DNA of 64,000 nt from Pseudomonas rhizophila (GCF_003033885.1 NZ_CP024081.1:15914-79913), one strand, 5' to 3'; numbered from the stretch's first letter, positions 1 to 9,089 are shown. The notes: generated by a model from the sequence alone, not told the origin. Program-made: numbers and translations.

Positions 1-32
1 GTGTCAGGGAAAGCGGGTTTTAAGGAGCGAGC

Positions 33-524
33 ATGAATTCAGTGGCGGCGGAGGGGTTGGTGGTACGGCCATCGCAGGTCAGCGATGGGCCGTTTCTGCA
101 GAGTCTTTACCAGACGGCGCGAGCGGATCTGCAATGGATCGACGGCGAGCACGAGCAAGTACAGCAGGTGATCGCACAGCAGTTCCAGGTGCAGGAGCAA
201 GGGCTTGGGGATAACTTCCCCAACGCCATGCATTACGTCGTGGAAAAGCTCGGCACCGCCATTGGCGCCTTGAGCACTGATTTTGGCCCCAATGAAATCC
301 GTGTGCTGTACCTGGCGTTCATCCCCCAGGCGCGCGGGCAAGGTTACGGTCGGGCCGTGCTGCAAGGGGTACAGAAAGCCGCACAACAGATCCGCTGCCC
401 GGTGGCGACCGTGGTCTGGAGCAGTAACCCGCACGCACGCCAGCATTACCTGGCATTGGGCTTTGAAGTGCAGGAGCGCAACCCGGCGGCGGAGCGGCTG
501 GTTTGGTATCCGAAGGGGAACTGA
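33..524 (+). CDS. GNAT-family N-acetyltransferase
   Basis: A 163-residue protein of GNAT size. The acetyl-CoA binding motif A is visible as a beta strand (VLYLAFIP) followed by ARGQGYGRAVL, and the C-terminal motif B region has the typical NPHARQHYLALGF (an aromatic residue just before a GF turn). It should transfer an acetyl group from acetyl-CoA to an amine, but the substrate cannot be read from sequence. The start ATG is well placed behind AAGGAG. An open frame from position 1 ends in TGA overlapping this ATG (ATGA), so an upstream gene may be translationally coupled, but too little of it is present to identify. It borders the accessory locus that follows; whether it belongs to that locus is unknown. 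Confidence 0.85.
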   Translation: MNSVAAEGLVVRPSQVSDGPFLQSLYQTARADLQWIDGEHEQVQQVIAQQFQVQEQGLGDNFPNAMHYVVEKLGTAIGALSTDFGPNEIRVLYLAFIPQARGQGYGRAVLQGVQKAAQQIRCPVATVVWSSNPHARQHYLALGFEVQERNPAAERLVWYPKGN

Positions 525-540
525 GCTGCTTCTGGCTCGT

Positions 541-628
541 GTGGGAGCGAGCCTGCTCGCGATAGCGGTGGTTCAGTTTGAAGTGATGTTGGCTATGCCA
601 CCGTCATCGCGAGCAGGCTCGCTCCCAC
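541..628. repeat. REPIN: two inverted REP sequences
   Basis: Two copies of the Pseudomonas REP sequence (GTGGGAGCGAGCCTGCTCGC plus GAT) face each other with a loop of about 35 bases. It lies between convergent genes, where the pair can fold into a cruciform or an RNA hairpin and may act as a transcription or mRNA-stability boundary. Confidence 0.9.
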
Positions 629-644
629 AAGGGATCATCAGTCT

Positions 645-956
645 TCAGTTAAACGCAATGTAGAAATACCCCAGCGCCGGATCCCGTCCCATGGGCGGTA
701 TCCGCGACACAAACACCCCTTCGAGTCTTCCCAGTTCTGGCACCTCCAGGCCACAGGGCCCGTCCACGAAGTCCGTGTTCTGCAGGCTGTTGAACTCCAC
801 GCTGAACGGCATGCGCTCAGCGTTCGGCATCTTCGCCCGAGGTGCTTGCTCGAGGGTTTCGAACCGCACGGGCAGGGTACTTCCATCGGGTAGGGTCAGG
901 TTGCTGACCTGGCCCAGCAGCGGCTGGAAATGACGGCTTTGGACTTGCAGCAGCAT
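645..956 (-). CDS. DUF6916-like small protein
   Basis: A 103-residue protein of unknown function. It resembles the small beta-rich proteins now named DUF6916, which in my recollection sit beside phage-tail-collar (microcystin-dependent, MdpB-like) proteins. Visible features are an N-terminal segment ending in FQPLLGQ, a central FSVEFNS strand, and the ending PMGRDPALGYFYIAFN. It has no signal peptide, membrane segment or cysteines. It follows the tail-collar gene on the same strand with a 46-base gap containing a terminator-like hairpin, so the two may be co-transcribed with attenuation between them. The family call is from recognition of the pattern and of the neighbour, not from a search. 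Confidence 0.6.
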   Translation of the reverse strand: MLLQVQSRHFQPLLGQVSNLTLPDGSTLPVRFETLEQAPRAKMPNAERMPFSVEFNSLQNTDFVDGPCGLEVPELGRLEGVFVSRIPPMGRDPALGYFYIAFN

Positions 957-968
957 CTCGGCGCTCCA

Positions 969-996
969 AAAGGCCGGAGGACCGCAGCCCTCCGGC
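969..996 (-). terminator. Terminator-like hairpin after tail-collar gene
   Basis: Read on the minus strand, GCCGGAGG pairs with CCTCCGGC around an 8-base loop and is followed by TTTT. It lies just past the stop of the tail-collar gene and before the DUF6916-like gene, so it may terminate or attenuate transcription between them. Confidence 0.45.
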
Positions 997-1002
997 GGGT
1001 GA

Positions 1003-1590
1003 TCAGTTACGGGAGGGGAAAAAGCCTTGCAGGGCGATGCTGAAGTTGATCGCCAGGAACGGGTTCATGATCGCCATCGGTGTACTGCTTCCCGCTGGGG
1101 ACACCGTGCCGCTGATGGTGGTGGTCACGCCTTGCAGCGCTACCGGTGAAGCGCCGAGCTGGTCGGAATAGATATTCGCTGCGCCCGGTCCGGTGCCCGA
1201 GGTGCCGATGAACGAGTTGGTGGCCGTTGGAGTATTCACCGGATTGCTGGCCGGGTTCGCCAGCTGCAAAGCGGTCGCGGCGGTAGCCCCTGTGAGGGCG
1301 TGAGTGTGCGCGGGCAGGTTGGCCTGCGTCGCGGTGACGTTTTCGGTGCCGGAGATTTCGCCGATGACACGCGGCGTCAGGCCCAAACCGTTGCCCATGC
1401 CCATGGGCAGGCGACCCTGCAGGTTGGGGAGCATGAAGGTGGTCTGGCCGTTGCCCCCGTACGTCACGCCGATCAGGGCGAATAAGGTTTGGTACTGGGA
1501 AAGGGCAAGCGTCTGCCCGTTGCACAGGGCCCAATCTCTGGGCGCGAAGTTAAAGGCGAACGACTGGATAGTGCCGATGAATACTTCCAT
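1003..1590 (-). CDS. Phage tail collar domain protein (MdpB-like)
   Basis: A 195-residue protein beginning MEVFIGTIQSFAFNFAPRDW. Its first 60 residues are a classic tail collar domain: the glycine-rich ALCNGQTLALSQYQTLFALI followed by YGGNGQTTFMLPNLQGRLPMG. The rest is Ala/Thr/Gly-rich and ends in PFLAINFSIALQGFFPSRN, matching stand-alone tail-collar proteins (the MdpB/microcystin-dependent type) rather than full tail fibres. The start at 1590 is chosen because GAGGATTCT precedes it; longer in-frame starts lack a good site. No other phage genes are nearby, so this is not part of a visible prophage. It is followed by the DUF6916-like gene and is divergent from a sulfotransferase and a giant surface protein, with which it may function. 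Confidence 0.85.
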   Translation of the reverse strand: MEVFIGTIQSFAFNFAPRDWALCNGQTLALSQYQTLFALIGVTYGGNGQTTFMLPNLQGRLPMGMGNGLGLTPRVIGEISGTENVTATQANLPAHTHALTGATAATALQLANPASNPVNTPTATNSFIGTSGTGPGAANIYSDQLGASPVALQGVTTTISGTVSPAGSSTPMAIMNPFLAINFSIALQGFFPSRN

Positions 1591-1688
1591 AGAATCCTCA
1601 TCCATCAGGTTATTGGTATGGCGACTCGTCACGCACGGCTGAGCGTAGACCGAGATATTTCATTCTGCTGGGCTGGAAGGGAGGAAAA

Positions 1689-1769
1689 ATGTTGTCCAGT
1701 GGCTTAATCGATTCAGGTTCGCATGGCGCCTATACCGTCCATCTTTTTTACAGATCTGGCTGGGTTTGA
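1689..1769 (+). CDS. Possible 26-residue leader peptide
   Basis: A short reading frame (MLSSGLIDSGSHGAYTVHLF then YRSGWV) begins 4 bases after a strong GGAGG site, better than the site of any downstream gene nearby. It ends 79 bases before the chosen sulfotransferase start, in a different frame. It could be a leader peptide or a chance frame. I recognise no homologue. Confidence 0.25.
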   Translation: MLSSGLIDSGSHGAYTVHLFYRSGWV

Positions 1770-1848
1770 TATCAAAGTAGTACTAGTCGCGGATTATTTC
1801 CTCAGCTACGCTTTGCGCTACAAATGGAATACAAACAAGGTGAAGGGA

Positions 1849-2685
1849 TTGCCGCAGTTTCACTTTATCTCCGGTTTACCGCGCTCGGGCTCGACCCTGC
1901 TTTCTGCCATTTTGCTGCAGAACCCGCGCTTTCATGCCGGCATGACCAGCCCCGTCGGTTCGCTGTTCAGCAGCGTCCTGCAGCAATGCAGCGCCGGCAG
2001 TGAGTTTGGCTCGGTGATCGACACCGACCTGCGCCGTCGCCTGTTGCGCGGGCTGTTCGACTCCTACTACGCCGACAAGGCCGACAAACCCGTCATCTTC
2101 GATACAAATCGCCAGTGGTGCGCCCGCTTGCCTGCGTTGCAGGACCTGTTCCCCCAGGCCAAGACCATCGCCTGCGTGCGCAACGTCGCCTGGGTGCTGG
2201 ACAGCCTGGAGCGGCTTTACCGCGCCAATCCGTTCGAGAACACCAAGCTGTTCAATGACGATGACGAGCGCAACACCGTCTACAGCCGCTGCGAAACCCT
2301 GGCCCAGCGCAACCGCCTGGTTGGCTTTGCCTGGACAGCGCTCAAAGAGGCGTATTACGGCGAAAACGCCGAGTCCATGTTGATCGTCGACTATGACCTG
2401 TTGAGCCAGGCCCCGGAGCGGGTGATGCGCCTGGTGTACGAGTTCATCGGTGAGCCCTGGTTCGAACACGACTTCAATCACTTGACCTATGACGCACCGG
2501 CCTTCGACCAGGCCTTGGGCGTTGCCGGCCTGCACAAGGTCAAGCCCAAGGTCGCGCCGCAAGCCCGGCGGACCTTGTTGCCGCCGGATCTGTTTGAAAA
2601 GTATGCCGAGTTGTCGTTCTGGCGCGATGGGTCCGCCAGCGCTGCCAATGTCATTCGTATGAAAACCGACGCCGCGGTCAACTGA
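1849..2685 (+). CDS. Sulfotransferase family protein
   Basis: A 278-residue P-loop sulfotransferase. From the chosen TTG start the protein begins PQFHFISGLPRSGSTLLSAI, where GLPRSGST (residues about 9-16) is the 5'-phosphosulfate binding loop for PAPS. The ACVRNVAWVLDSLERLYR segment supplies the Arg and Ser expected in the 3'-phosphate binding motif. It should move sulfate from PAPS to a hydroxyl or amine acceptor in the cytoplasm. An in-frame ATG at 1723 would add 42 residues that do not look like the family; TTG is preferred because AAGGTGA lies five bases upstream. The gene sits 52 bases before a giant secreted protein and is one of two sulfotransferases flanking it, so that protein is a plausible acceptor (inference). 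Confidence 0.8.
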   Translation: MPQFHFISGLPRSGSTLLSAILLQNPRFHAGMTSPVGSLFSSVLQQCSAGSEFGSVIDTDLRRRLLRGLFDSYYADKADKPVIFDTNRQWCARLPALQDLFPQAKTIACVRNVAWVLDSLERLYRANPFENTKLFNDDDERNTVYSRCETLAQRNRLVGFAWTALKEAYYGENAESMLIVDYDLLSQAPERVMRLVYEFIGEPWFEHDFNHLTYDAPAFDQALGVAGLHKVKPKVAPQARRTLLPPDLFEKYAELSFWRDGSASAANVIRMKTDAAVN

Positions 2686-2737
2686 TTCGCGGTTTTTTCA
2701 TTTGCGTGTTTAAAAAGTTCGAGTCCAGGTGAACGTC

Positions 2738-5700
2738 ATGTGGTGGAGCAAAGGCAAATCGCGGGTAACCGAGGGCGCACAGGCCCTGGCATCGCCAATG
2801 ATCATGTCCCTGGAGCCGCGAATGCTGTTCGACGGCGCGGTGGCGGCGACCGTGGCCGATGCCGCACAGGCGGACGCCCAACCCACTGCAGACGCGGCCA
2901 AGACGCCTGCGGCTGACCAGGCTTCAGACAGCCACGCGCCTCAAGGGCAGACCGATGCCACCCAGGCCGCTGTGCCCGGCAAGGCCGTGGTGTTTGTCGA
3001 TTCCCGGGTCAAAGACTCGGCCAGCCTGCTCGAAGGCGTCGCGCCCGGTACCCAGGTGGTGCAACTGGATGCCACCAAGGACGGCCTGCAACAGATCGCC
3101 GATTACCTGGACACCCACCAAGGCATCAGCTCGGTGCAGATCATCGCCCACGGCAACGCCGGCGATCTCTGGTTGGGCAGCAGCTACCTGTCGGCGGACA
3201 ACGTTGAGGCCCGCAGCGAGGTGCTGGCGCAGATCGGCCAGGACATGAACGCCGGTGGCGATATTCTGATCTATGGCTGCTACACCGCTGAAGGTGACCG
3301 TGGCCTGAGCCTGGTCAATTCACTGGCGCAGTTGACCGGCCGCGACGTGGCGGCGTCCATCGATCGCACGGGCCTTGGCGGCGACTGGGACCTGGAAATC
3401 GCCACCGGCAACATCGAAAGTGCCAACGTGCTCTCGGCCACTGCCATGAGCGAGTACCAATGGGGCCTGGCCACCTGGACCGCTACCAACAACCTCAATT
3501 CCGGTATTGGTTCTCTGCGCGCCGCTTTGGATTCTGCGCAGAATGGTGACATTGTTACGTTCAATGCCGGCATGACTGTCGCATTGACCCAGGTGCTGGT
3601 GGTCGACAGCAACGTCACCATCGATGGCGATCTCAACAATGACAACGTGGCCGACGTCACCCTCGACGGGCAGTACCGCACCCAGATTATCAACGTGACG
3701 GCCGGCACCACGGCGACCCTCGATGGCCTGGTGATTACTCGCGGTATGGTGGCGGGTAACGGCGGTAATGGCGGCGACGATGCGCTGGTGTCAAAGGGCG
3801 GCGGGATCTATAACGCCGGCACCCTGACCCTGAGGAACGTCACCGTCACCGCGAACGCCGCTTCGGGTGGCGGCGGCGGTGGTGGTGTCACGCCGCAATA
3901 CGCCGGCGGCGGTGGCGGCGGCGGTGGCGCGATCACTGGCGGTACCGGTGGCAAGGGCGGCGATACCCTCAACGCCACTGGCTCCAACGGCTCGGCCGGC
4001 CAGGGCGGCGCCGGGGGTGGCTTCTTCAACATGGGCGGGCGTGGTGGTTCCTCCACCGGCGGGGCTGGCGGTTCCGCGTATCCGGGCTACAGCACCGGCT
4101 CCGCAGGCGGTACGGCCGTCAGCGGTGGGCTATCCATCGGTGGCGGTGGCGGTGGCGACGGCTATAACGATATTGGCGGCGCCGGTGGCGGAGCGGTCGG
4201 TGGTATCTACAACGACACCGGCGCGACCCTGCGAATCATCGGCAACTCGGTCATTTCCAACAACGTCGGCGCGGGCGGCGGCGGTGGTGGCGGTGGCGCT
4301 GGCGGTGGTTACAACCACACGGGCGGTGCCGGCGGCGTCGGTGTCGGGGCCATCTGGAACAAAGGCTCGATCCTGATTACCGCCGCCAACTTCGCCGCCC
4401 TGGCCGGCAACGTCGGTGGCAGCGGCGTGGGTGGGACCAGTGCCGGCACCGCGGGTGTTTCGCCGGCGTCGGTGGCCAACGTCTACGGCGATGGCGGCAC
4501 CATCAACACCAACTATGTGCCGGACGAGACGCCGCCCACCGCGACCGTCGTGGTGGCCAATACCAACCTGAACTCCGGTGGCACGTCGCTGGTGACCATC
4601 ACCTTCTCCGAAGCTGTCACCGGCCTCACTGCGGCCGACCTGACGGTGCAGAACGGCACCATCGGCACCTTGACCAGCGGCGACGGTGGCATCACCTGGA
4701 CCGGCACTCTGACCGCGGCCAGCAACATCGCCGACACCACCAACATCATCACCCTGAACAACACCGGGGTTGCCGACCTGGCCGGCAATGCCGGCGTGGG
4801 CACCACCGACTCGAACAACTACGTGGTCAACGACACCGTGGCGCCCACGGCGTCCATCGTGGTCAGCGATACTGCCCTTCGGGTCGGTGAAACCTCGTTG
4901 GTGACCATCACTTTCTCCGAAGCGGTCAGTGGTTTTACCGCAGCGGACCTGACGGTGGCCAACGGCTCGATCAGCGGCCTGAGCTCCAGCGACGGTGGCA
5001 TCACCTGGACGGCCACCTTCACACCGGACGCTGCGATCACCGACACTTCCAATCTCATTGTCCTGAATAACACCGGCGTGGCGGACCTCAATGGCAACGC
5101 CGGCGTGGGGACGACCAACTCCAACAACTACGCTATCGACACCCTGCGTCCGACAGCGACCATCGTGGTCAGCGACACTGCCCTCAGGGTCGGTGAAACC
5201 TCGGTGGTGACCATCACCTTCAACGAGGCGGTGAGCGGTTTTACCACCGCTGACCTGACGGTTGCCAACGGTTCGGTTACCGGGTTGAGCAGCAGCGACG
5301 GCGGTATCACCTGGACCGGGACACTGACCCCGAGCGCCAGCATCAGCGACACCACCAACCTGATCACACTGAACAACACCGGCATTGCCGATCTGTCCGG
5401 GAACGTTGGCACCGGCACCACCGATTCGAACAACTATGCAATCGACACGCTGCGTCCCACCGCCACCATCGTGGTGGCCGATACTGCGCTAAATATCGGC
5501 GAAACATCGCTGGTGACGATCACTTTCAGCGAAGCTGTCACGGGCTTTACCCTGGCAGACCTGACTGTGGCCAATGGCTCCTTGAGCGGGCTGAGCAGCA
5601 GCGACGGCGGCATCACCTGGACCGCGACGCTCACCCCGAGCGCCAGCATCAGCGACGCCACCAATCTGATCATCCTGGCCAATACCGGTGTGGCGGACGC

Positions 5701-8700
5701 GGCCGGTAACACCGGCAGCGGCACCACCAGCTCCAACAACTATGCAGTCGACACCCAGCGACCCACCGCTAGCATCGTTGTGGCCGACACCGCGCTGAGC
5801 GTTGGCGAAACATCCCTGGTGACCATCACCTTCAACGAAGCGGTAACAGGCTTTACCGCCGCCGACCTGACGGTCGCCAACGGTACGATCACCGGCCTGA
5901 GCAGTGGCGACGGCGGCATCACCTGGACCGGCACGTTGACACCAAGCGCTAGCGTCAGCGACACCAGCAACCTCATCACCCTGGATAACACTGGTGTGGC
6001 GGATGCGGCGGGCAACGTCGGTACGGGCACCACTGATTCGAACAACTACGCCATCGACACCGCGCGTCCGACCGCGACCATCGTGGTCGCCGACTCGACC
6101 CTTGGCGTCGGCGAAACCTCGCTGGTGACAATTACCTTCAGCGAGGCGGTGACCGGTTTCACCCTGGCCGACCTTACCGTTGCCAACGGCAGCCTGAGCG
6201 GGCTGAGCACCAGCGATAACATCACCTACACCGCGACTTTCACGCCGAGCGCGGGCGTCAGCGATAGCACCAACCTGGTCACGCTCAATAACACGGGCGT
6301 GGTGGACGGCGCGGGCAACACCGGCAGCGGCACCACCGATTCGAACAACTACGCCGTCGACACCCTGCGTCCGACCGCCACCATCGTGGTCGCCGATACG
6401 GCGCTGAGCGTCGGCGAAACCTCGCTGGTGACCATTACCTTCAGCGAGGCGGTCAGCGGGTTCGACAATTCGGACCTGAGCGTCGCCAACGGTACGCTGA
6501 GTGCGGTCAGCAGCAGTGATGGCGGCCTTACCTGGACCGCCACCTTCACTCCGGCCCTCGGCGTCACCGACACCTCCAACGTCATCACCCTGAACAACAC
6601 CGGGGTCAGTGACGCGGCGGGTAACTCCGGCACCGGCACTACCAACTCCAACAATTACCAGGTCGACACCAACGTACCGACGGCGACCATCGTGATTGCC
6701 GATACCACCCTGAGCATCGGCGAGACGTCATTGGTCACCGTGACCTTCAACTCGGCGGTCAGCGGGTTCGACAATTCGGACCTGACCGTCAGCAACGGCA
6801 CGCTCAGCACCATGAGCAGCACCGACGGCGGCGTCACCTGGACGGCCACCTTCACGCCGAGCGCCAGTATTTCCGACACCAGCAACGTGATCACGTTGGA
6901 CAATACCGGCCTGATCAATGGCGCGGGCAACGCCGGTGTCGGTACTACCGACTCCAACAACTACACCGTCGACACGGTGCGCCCAACGGCGACTATCGTC
7001 GTGGCCGACACCGCCATTGCCGCCGGCGAGACCTCGCTGGTAACCATCACCTTCAGCGAGGCGGTGACCGCGTTCACCAGTGCCGACCTGACGGTTGCCA
7101 ACGGCGTGATTTCCGGCCTGAGCAGCAGCGACGGCGGCATCACCTGGACCGCGACCTTCACGCCGACCGCTGGCGTCACCGACACCAGCAACGTCATTTC
7201 GCTCAATAGCGGCGGTATCGTCGACCTGGCGGGCAACGTCAACGTCGGCACGACCGACTCCAATAACTACAGCATCGACAGCCAGCGTCCGACCGCGACC
7301 ATTGTGCTGAGCGACTCTGCGCTGAGACCGGGCGAAACCGCTCAAGTGACCATTACCTTCAGCGAGGCGGTGACCGGCTTCACCAACGCCGACCTGAGCG
7401 TGGCAAATGGCACATTGAGCGCGGTGAGCAGCAGCGACGGCGGCTTGACCTGGACCGCCACTTTCACGCCGGACCTGGGCGTGACCGACGCCACCAACCT
7501 GATCGTGCTGGACAATACCGGTGTGAGCGATGCGGCGGGCAATACCGGAACAGGCACCACCAACTCGGCCAATTATGCCGTGGAGACGCGGGTGCCAACG
7601 GCCACCGTCGTGGTGGCTGATAACGCCCTCAGCGTGGGGGAAACCTCGTTGGTGACCATCACCTTCTCGGAGGCCGTCAGCGGTTTTGACAATGCCGACC
7701 TGAGCGTGAGCAACGGCACACTGAGCAACGTCTCGTCCACCGACGGCGGCGTGACCTGGACAGCCACGTTCACCCCGACGAGCAATATCACCGATACCAG
7801 CAACCTGATCAGCCTGGACACCAGCGGTGTGGTCAACGTGTCGGGCAACAACGGTGTCGGCGTGGTGAACTCCAACAACTACGCCATCGACACGGTTCGC
7901 CCCGGCGCCACCATCACAGTGGGCGACACCAGCCTGGGCATCGGCCAGAGCACTACTGTGACCATCAGCTTCACCGAGGCAGTGTCCGGTTTTGACTTGT
8001 CGGATCTCAGCGTCGCCAATGGTGTGTTGTCCAACCTCACCAGCAGTGACGGCGGCCTGACCTGGACGGCGACCCTGACGCCTACCGCGGGCGTCAACGA
8101 TGCCACCAACCTGATCCTGCTCGACGCCAGCAATGTGCAGGACCTGGCCGGCAACGCCGGCGTGGGCATCGCGATTTCCAGCAACTACGCACTCGACGCC
8201 ACCCGGCCGACGGCCACCATCGTGGTCGCCGACCCGAACCTGACGGCGGGCGAGACGACTCTGGTGACGTTCACCTTCAGCGAACCGGTGACTGATTTCG
8301 ATCTGTCAGACCTCAGCGTCACCAACGGTGAACTGACCAACCTGACCACCAGCGACGGCGGTAGGACCTGGACGGCAACGTTCACGCCCACGGTGAACCT
8401 CACGGACCCGAGCAACTTCATCGCTCTGGACACCAGTAACGTCAGCGACCTGACAGGCAACGCCGGAGCAAGCGTGGCGGTGTCCAACAATTACGCCATC
8501 GACACCGTGGTGGCCAACGATGTGAAGCCACCGCCGGAGTTCCTGACGTCCGACCCTGTCACGGTCGTGCCGCCCTCCGAGGTGCCGTTGCAGCCGATTG
8601 TCTTTACGCCGCCAACCGGTGACCTCGGCTCGCCGCTGGGCTTTCCACCGCTGTTTGAACAACGCGACGTGGGCGGCGGCATTCGGCCGATCGGCGACAT

Positions 8701-9049
8701 TTTCATCAACCGTGGTGCACTGGCGCCGAGCTATATCGCCCAGGTATTCAGCTCCGACGCTGCGGGCGATGGCTCCGGCCAGGGCTTCCTGGGCTTCGGG
8801 GGTGGCGATGGCGGGGTGTTCGGCAGCAGCACGATCGCCGGTCTGTTCAGCCAGGATGCCGGTTCCGATGGTGAATCGCTGGACGCCTTCGACAGCCAGT
8901 CGATGCAGGGCGGTGATGGGTCTCAAGGGGTATTCGGCGCACCAACCCTGGGCCAGCAACTTCAACAACTCAAAGACACCGAGCAGCGTCAGGTCGACAG
9001 CCTGGCAATGGCATTGCAACAGGTCGGCATGAGCCAGGCGCAGGCCTGA
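2738..9049 (+). CDS. Giant LEPR-XLL/DUF4347 Ig-repeat surface protein
   Basis: About 2,100 residues. The N terminus carries LEPRMLFDGA, the LEPR-XLL motif of large exported proteins. Then come a DUF4347 domain (about residues 85-245, with VQIIAHGNAGDLWLG and GGDILIYGCYTAEGDRG), a beta-helix-like stretch (about 250-345), a glycine-rich block (about 345-590), 13 tandem Ig-like repeats of about 102 residues (about 592-1920), and a 180-residue C-terminal region rich in Pro, Gly, Ser and Gln. There is no classical Sec signal peptide, no LPXTG and no clear RTX nonapeptide repeats. The AGGTGA site favours ATG 2738 over GTG 2729. A TolC-type gene follows at once, suggesting type I-like export, but no ABC transporter or adaptor is in the window. 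Likely an adhesin or matrix protein; exact role unknown. Confidence 0.85.
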   Translation: MWWSKGKSRVTEGAQALASPMIMSLEPRMLFDGAVAATVADAAQADAQPTADAAKTPAADQASDSHAPQGQTDATQAAVPGKAVVFVDSRVKDSASLLEGVAPGTQVVQLDATKDGLQQIADYLDTHQGISSVQIIAHGNAGDLWLGSSYLSADNVEARSEVLAQIGQDMNAGGDILIYGCYTAEGDRGLSLVNSLAQLTGRDVAASIDRTGLGGDWDLEIATGNIESANVLSATAMSEYQWGLATWTATNNLNSGIGSLRAALDSAQNGDIVTFNAGMTVALTQVLVVDSNVTIDGDLNNDNVADVTLDGQYRTQIINVTAGTTATLDGLVITRGMVAGNGGNGGDDALVSKGGGIYNAGTLTLRNVTVTANAASGGGGGGGVTPQYAGGGGGGGGAITGGTGGKGGDTLNATGSNGSAGQGGAGGGFFNMGGRGGSSTGGAGGSAYPGYSTGSAGGTAVSGGLSIGGGGGGDGYNDIGGAGGGAVGGIYNDTGATLRIIGNSVISNNVGAGGGGGGGGAGGGYNHTGGAGGVGVGAIWNKGSILITAANFAALAGNVGGSGVGGTSAGTAGVSPASVANVYGDGGTINTNYVPDETPPTATVVVANTNLNSGGTSLVTITFSEAVTGLTAADLTVQNGTIGTLTSGDGGITWTGTLTAASNIADTTNIITLNNTGVADLAGNAGVGTTDSNNYVVNDTVAPTASIVVSDTALRVGETSLVTITFSEAVSGFTAADLTVANGSISGLSSSDGGITWTATFTPDAAITDTSNLIVLNNTGVADLNGNAGVGTTNSNNYAIDTLRPTATIVVSDTALRVGETSVVTITFNEAVSGFTTADLTVANGSVTGLSSSDGGITWTGTLTPSASISDTTNLITLNNTGIADLSGNVGTGTTDSNNYAIDTLRPTATIVVADTALNIGETSLVTITFSEAVTGFTLADLTVANGSLSGLSSSDGGITWTATLTPSASISDATNLIILANTGVADAAGNTGSGTTSSNNYAVDTQRPTASIVVADTALSVGETSLVTITFNEAVTGFTAADLTVANGTITGLSSGDGGITWTGTLTPSASVSDTSNLITLDNTGVADAAGNVGTGTTDSNNYAIDTARPTATIVVADSTLGVGETSLVTITFSEAVTGFTLADLTVANGSLSGLSTSDNITYTATFTPSAGVSDSTNLVTLNNTGVVDGAGNTGSGTTDSNNYAVDTLRPTATIVVADTALSVGETSLVTITFSEAVSGFDNSDLSVANGTLSAVSSSDGGLTWTATFTPALGVTDTSNVITLNNTGVSDAAGNSGTGTTNSNNYQVDTNVPTATIVIADTTLSIGETSLVTVTFNSAVSGFDNSDLTVSNGTLSTMSSTDGGVTWTATFTPSASISDTSNVITLDNTGLINGAGNAGVGTTDSNNYTVDTVRPTATIVVADTAIAAGETSLVTITFSEAVTAFTSADLTVANGVISGLSSSDGGITWTATFTPTAGVTDTSNVISLNSGGIVDLAGNVNVGTTDSNNYSIDSQRPTATIVLSDSALRPGETAQVTITFSEAVTGFTNADLSVANGTLSAVSSSDGGLTWTATFTPDLGVTDATNLIVLDNTGVSDAAGNTGTGTTNSANYAVETRVPTATVVVADNALSVGETSLVTITFSEAVSGFDNADLSVSNGTLSNVSSTDGGVTWTATFTPTSNITDTSNLISLDTSGVVNVSGNNGVGVVNSNNYAIDTVRPGATITVGDTSLGIGQSTTVTISFTEAVSGFDLSDLSVANGVLSNLTSSDGGLTWTATLTPTAGVNDATNLILLDASNVQDLAGNAGVGIAISSNYALDATRPTATIVVADPNLTAGETTLVTFTFSEPVTDFDLSDLSVTNGELTNLTTSDGGRTWTATFTPTVNLTDPSNFIALDTSNVSDLTGNAGASVAVSNNYAIDTVVANDVKPPPEFLTSDPVTVVPPSEVPLQPIVFTPPTGDLGSPLGFPPLFEQRDVGGGIRPIGDIFINRGALAPSYIAQVFSSDAAGDGSGQGFLGFGGGDGGVFGSSTIAGLFSQDAGSDGESLDAFDSQSMQGGDGSQGVFGAPTLGQQLQQLKDTEQRQVDSLAMALQQVGMSQAQA
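4513..8490 (+). repeat. 13 tandem 306-bp Ig-like coding repeats
   Basis: Thirteen in-frame repeats start at about 4513, 4819, 5128, 5434, 5740, 6046, 6349, 6655, 6961, 7267, 7573, 7879 and 8185. Most are exactly 306 bases; the copy at 4819 is 309 when counted this way, and the copy at 6046 is 303. Each encodes the pattern RPTATIVVADTAL / GETSLVTITFSEAV / DLTVANG / SSDGGITWTATFTP / NTGVADLAGN / SNNYAIDT. Copies differ at many synonymous sites, which argues against very recent duplication. Confidence 0.95.
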
Positions 9050-9089
9050 ACAACTAAAAAAATTGGGGCAGCAAGGGGCAATCCAGGGA

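Noticed and set aside
1003..1590. Prophage or tailocin
   Set aside because: Only one tail-collar-domain gene is present, without capsid, terminase, baseplate or lysis genes in the window.
4513..8490. A ladder of minus-strand open frames of about 101 residues, one per repeat
   Set aside because: They lie exactly opposite the Ig-like coding repeats, repeat with the same 306-base period, and have no ribosome sites; they are shadows of the plus-strand gene.
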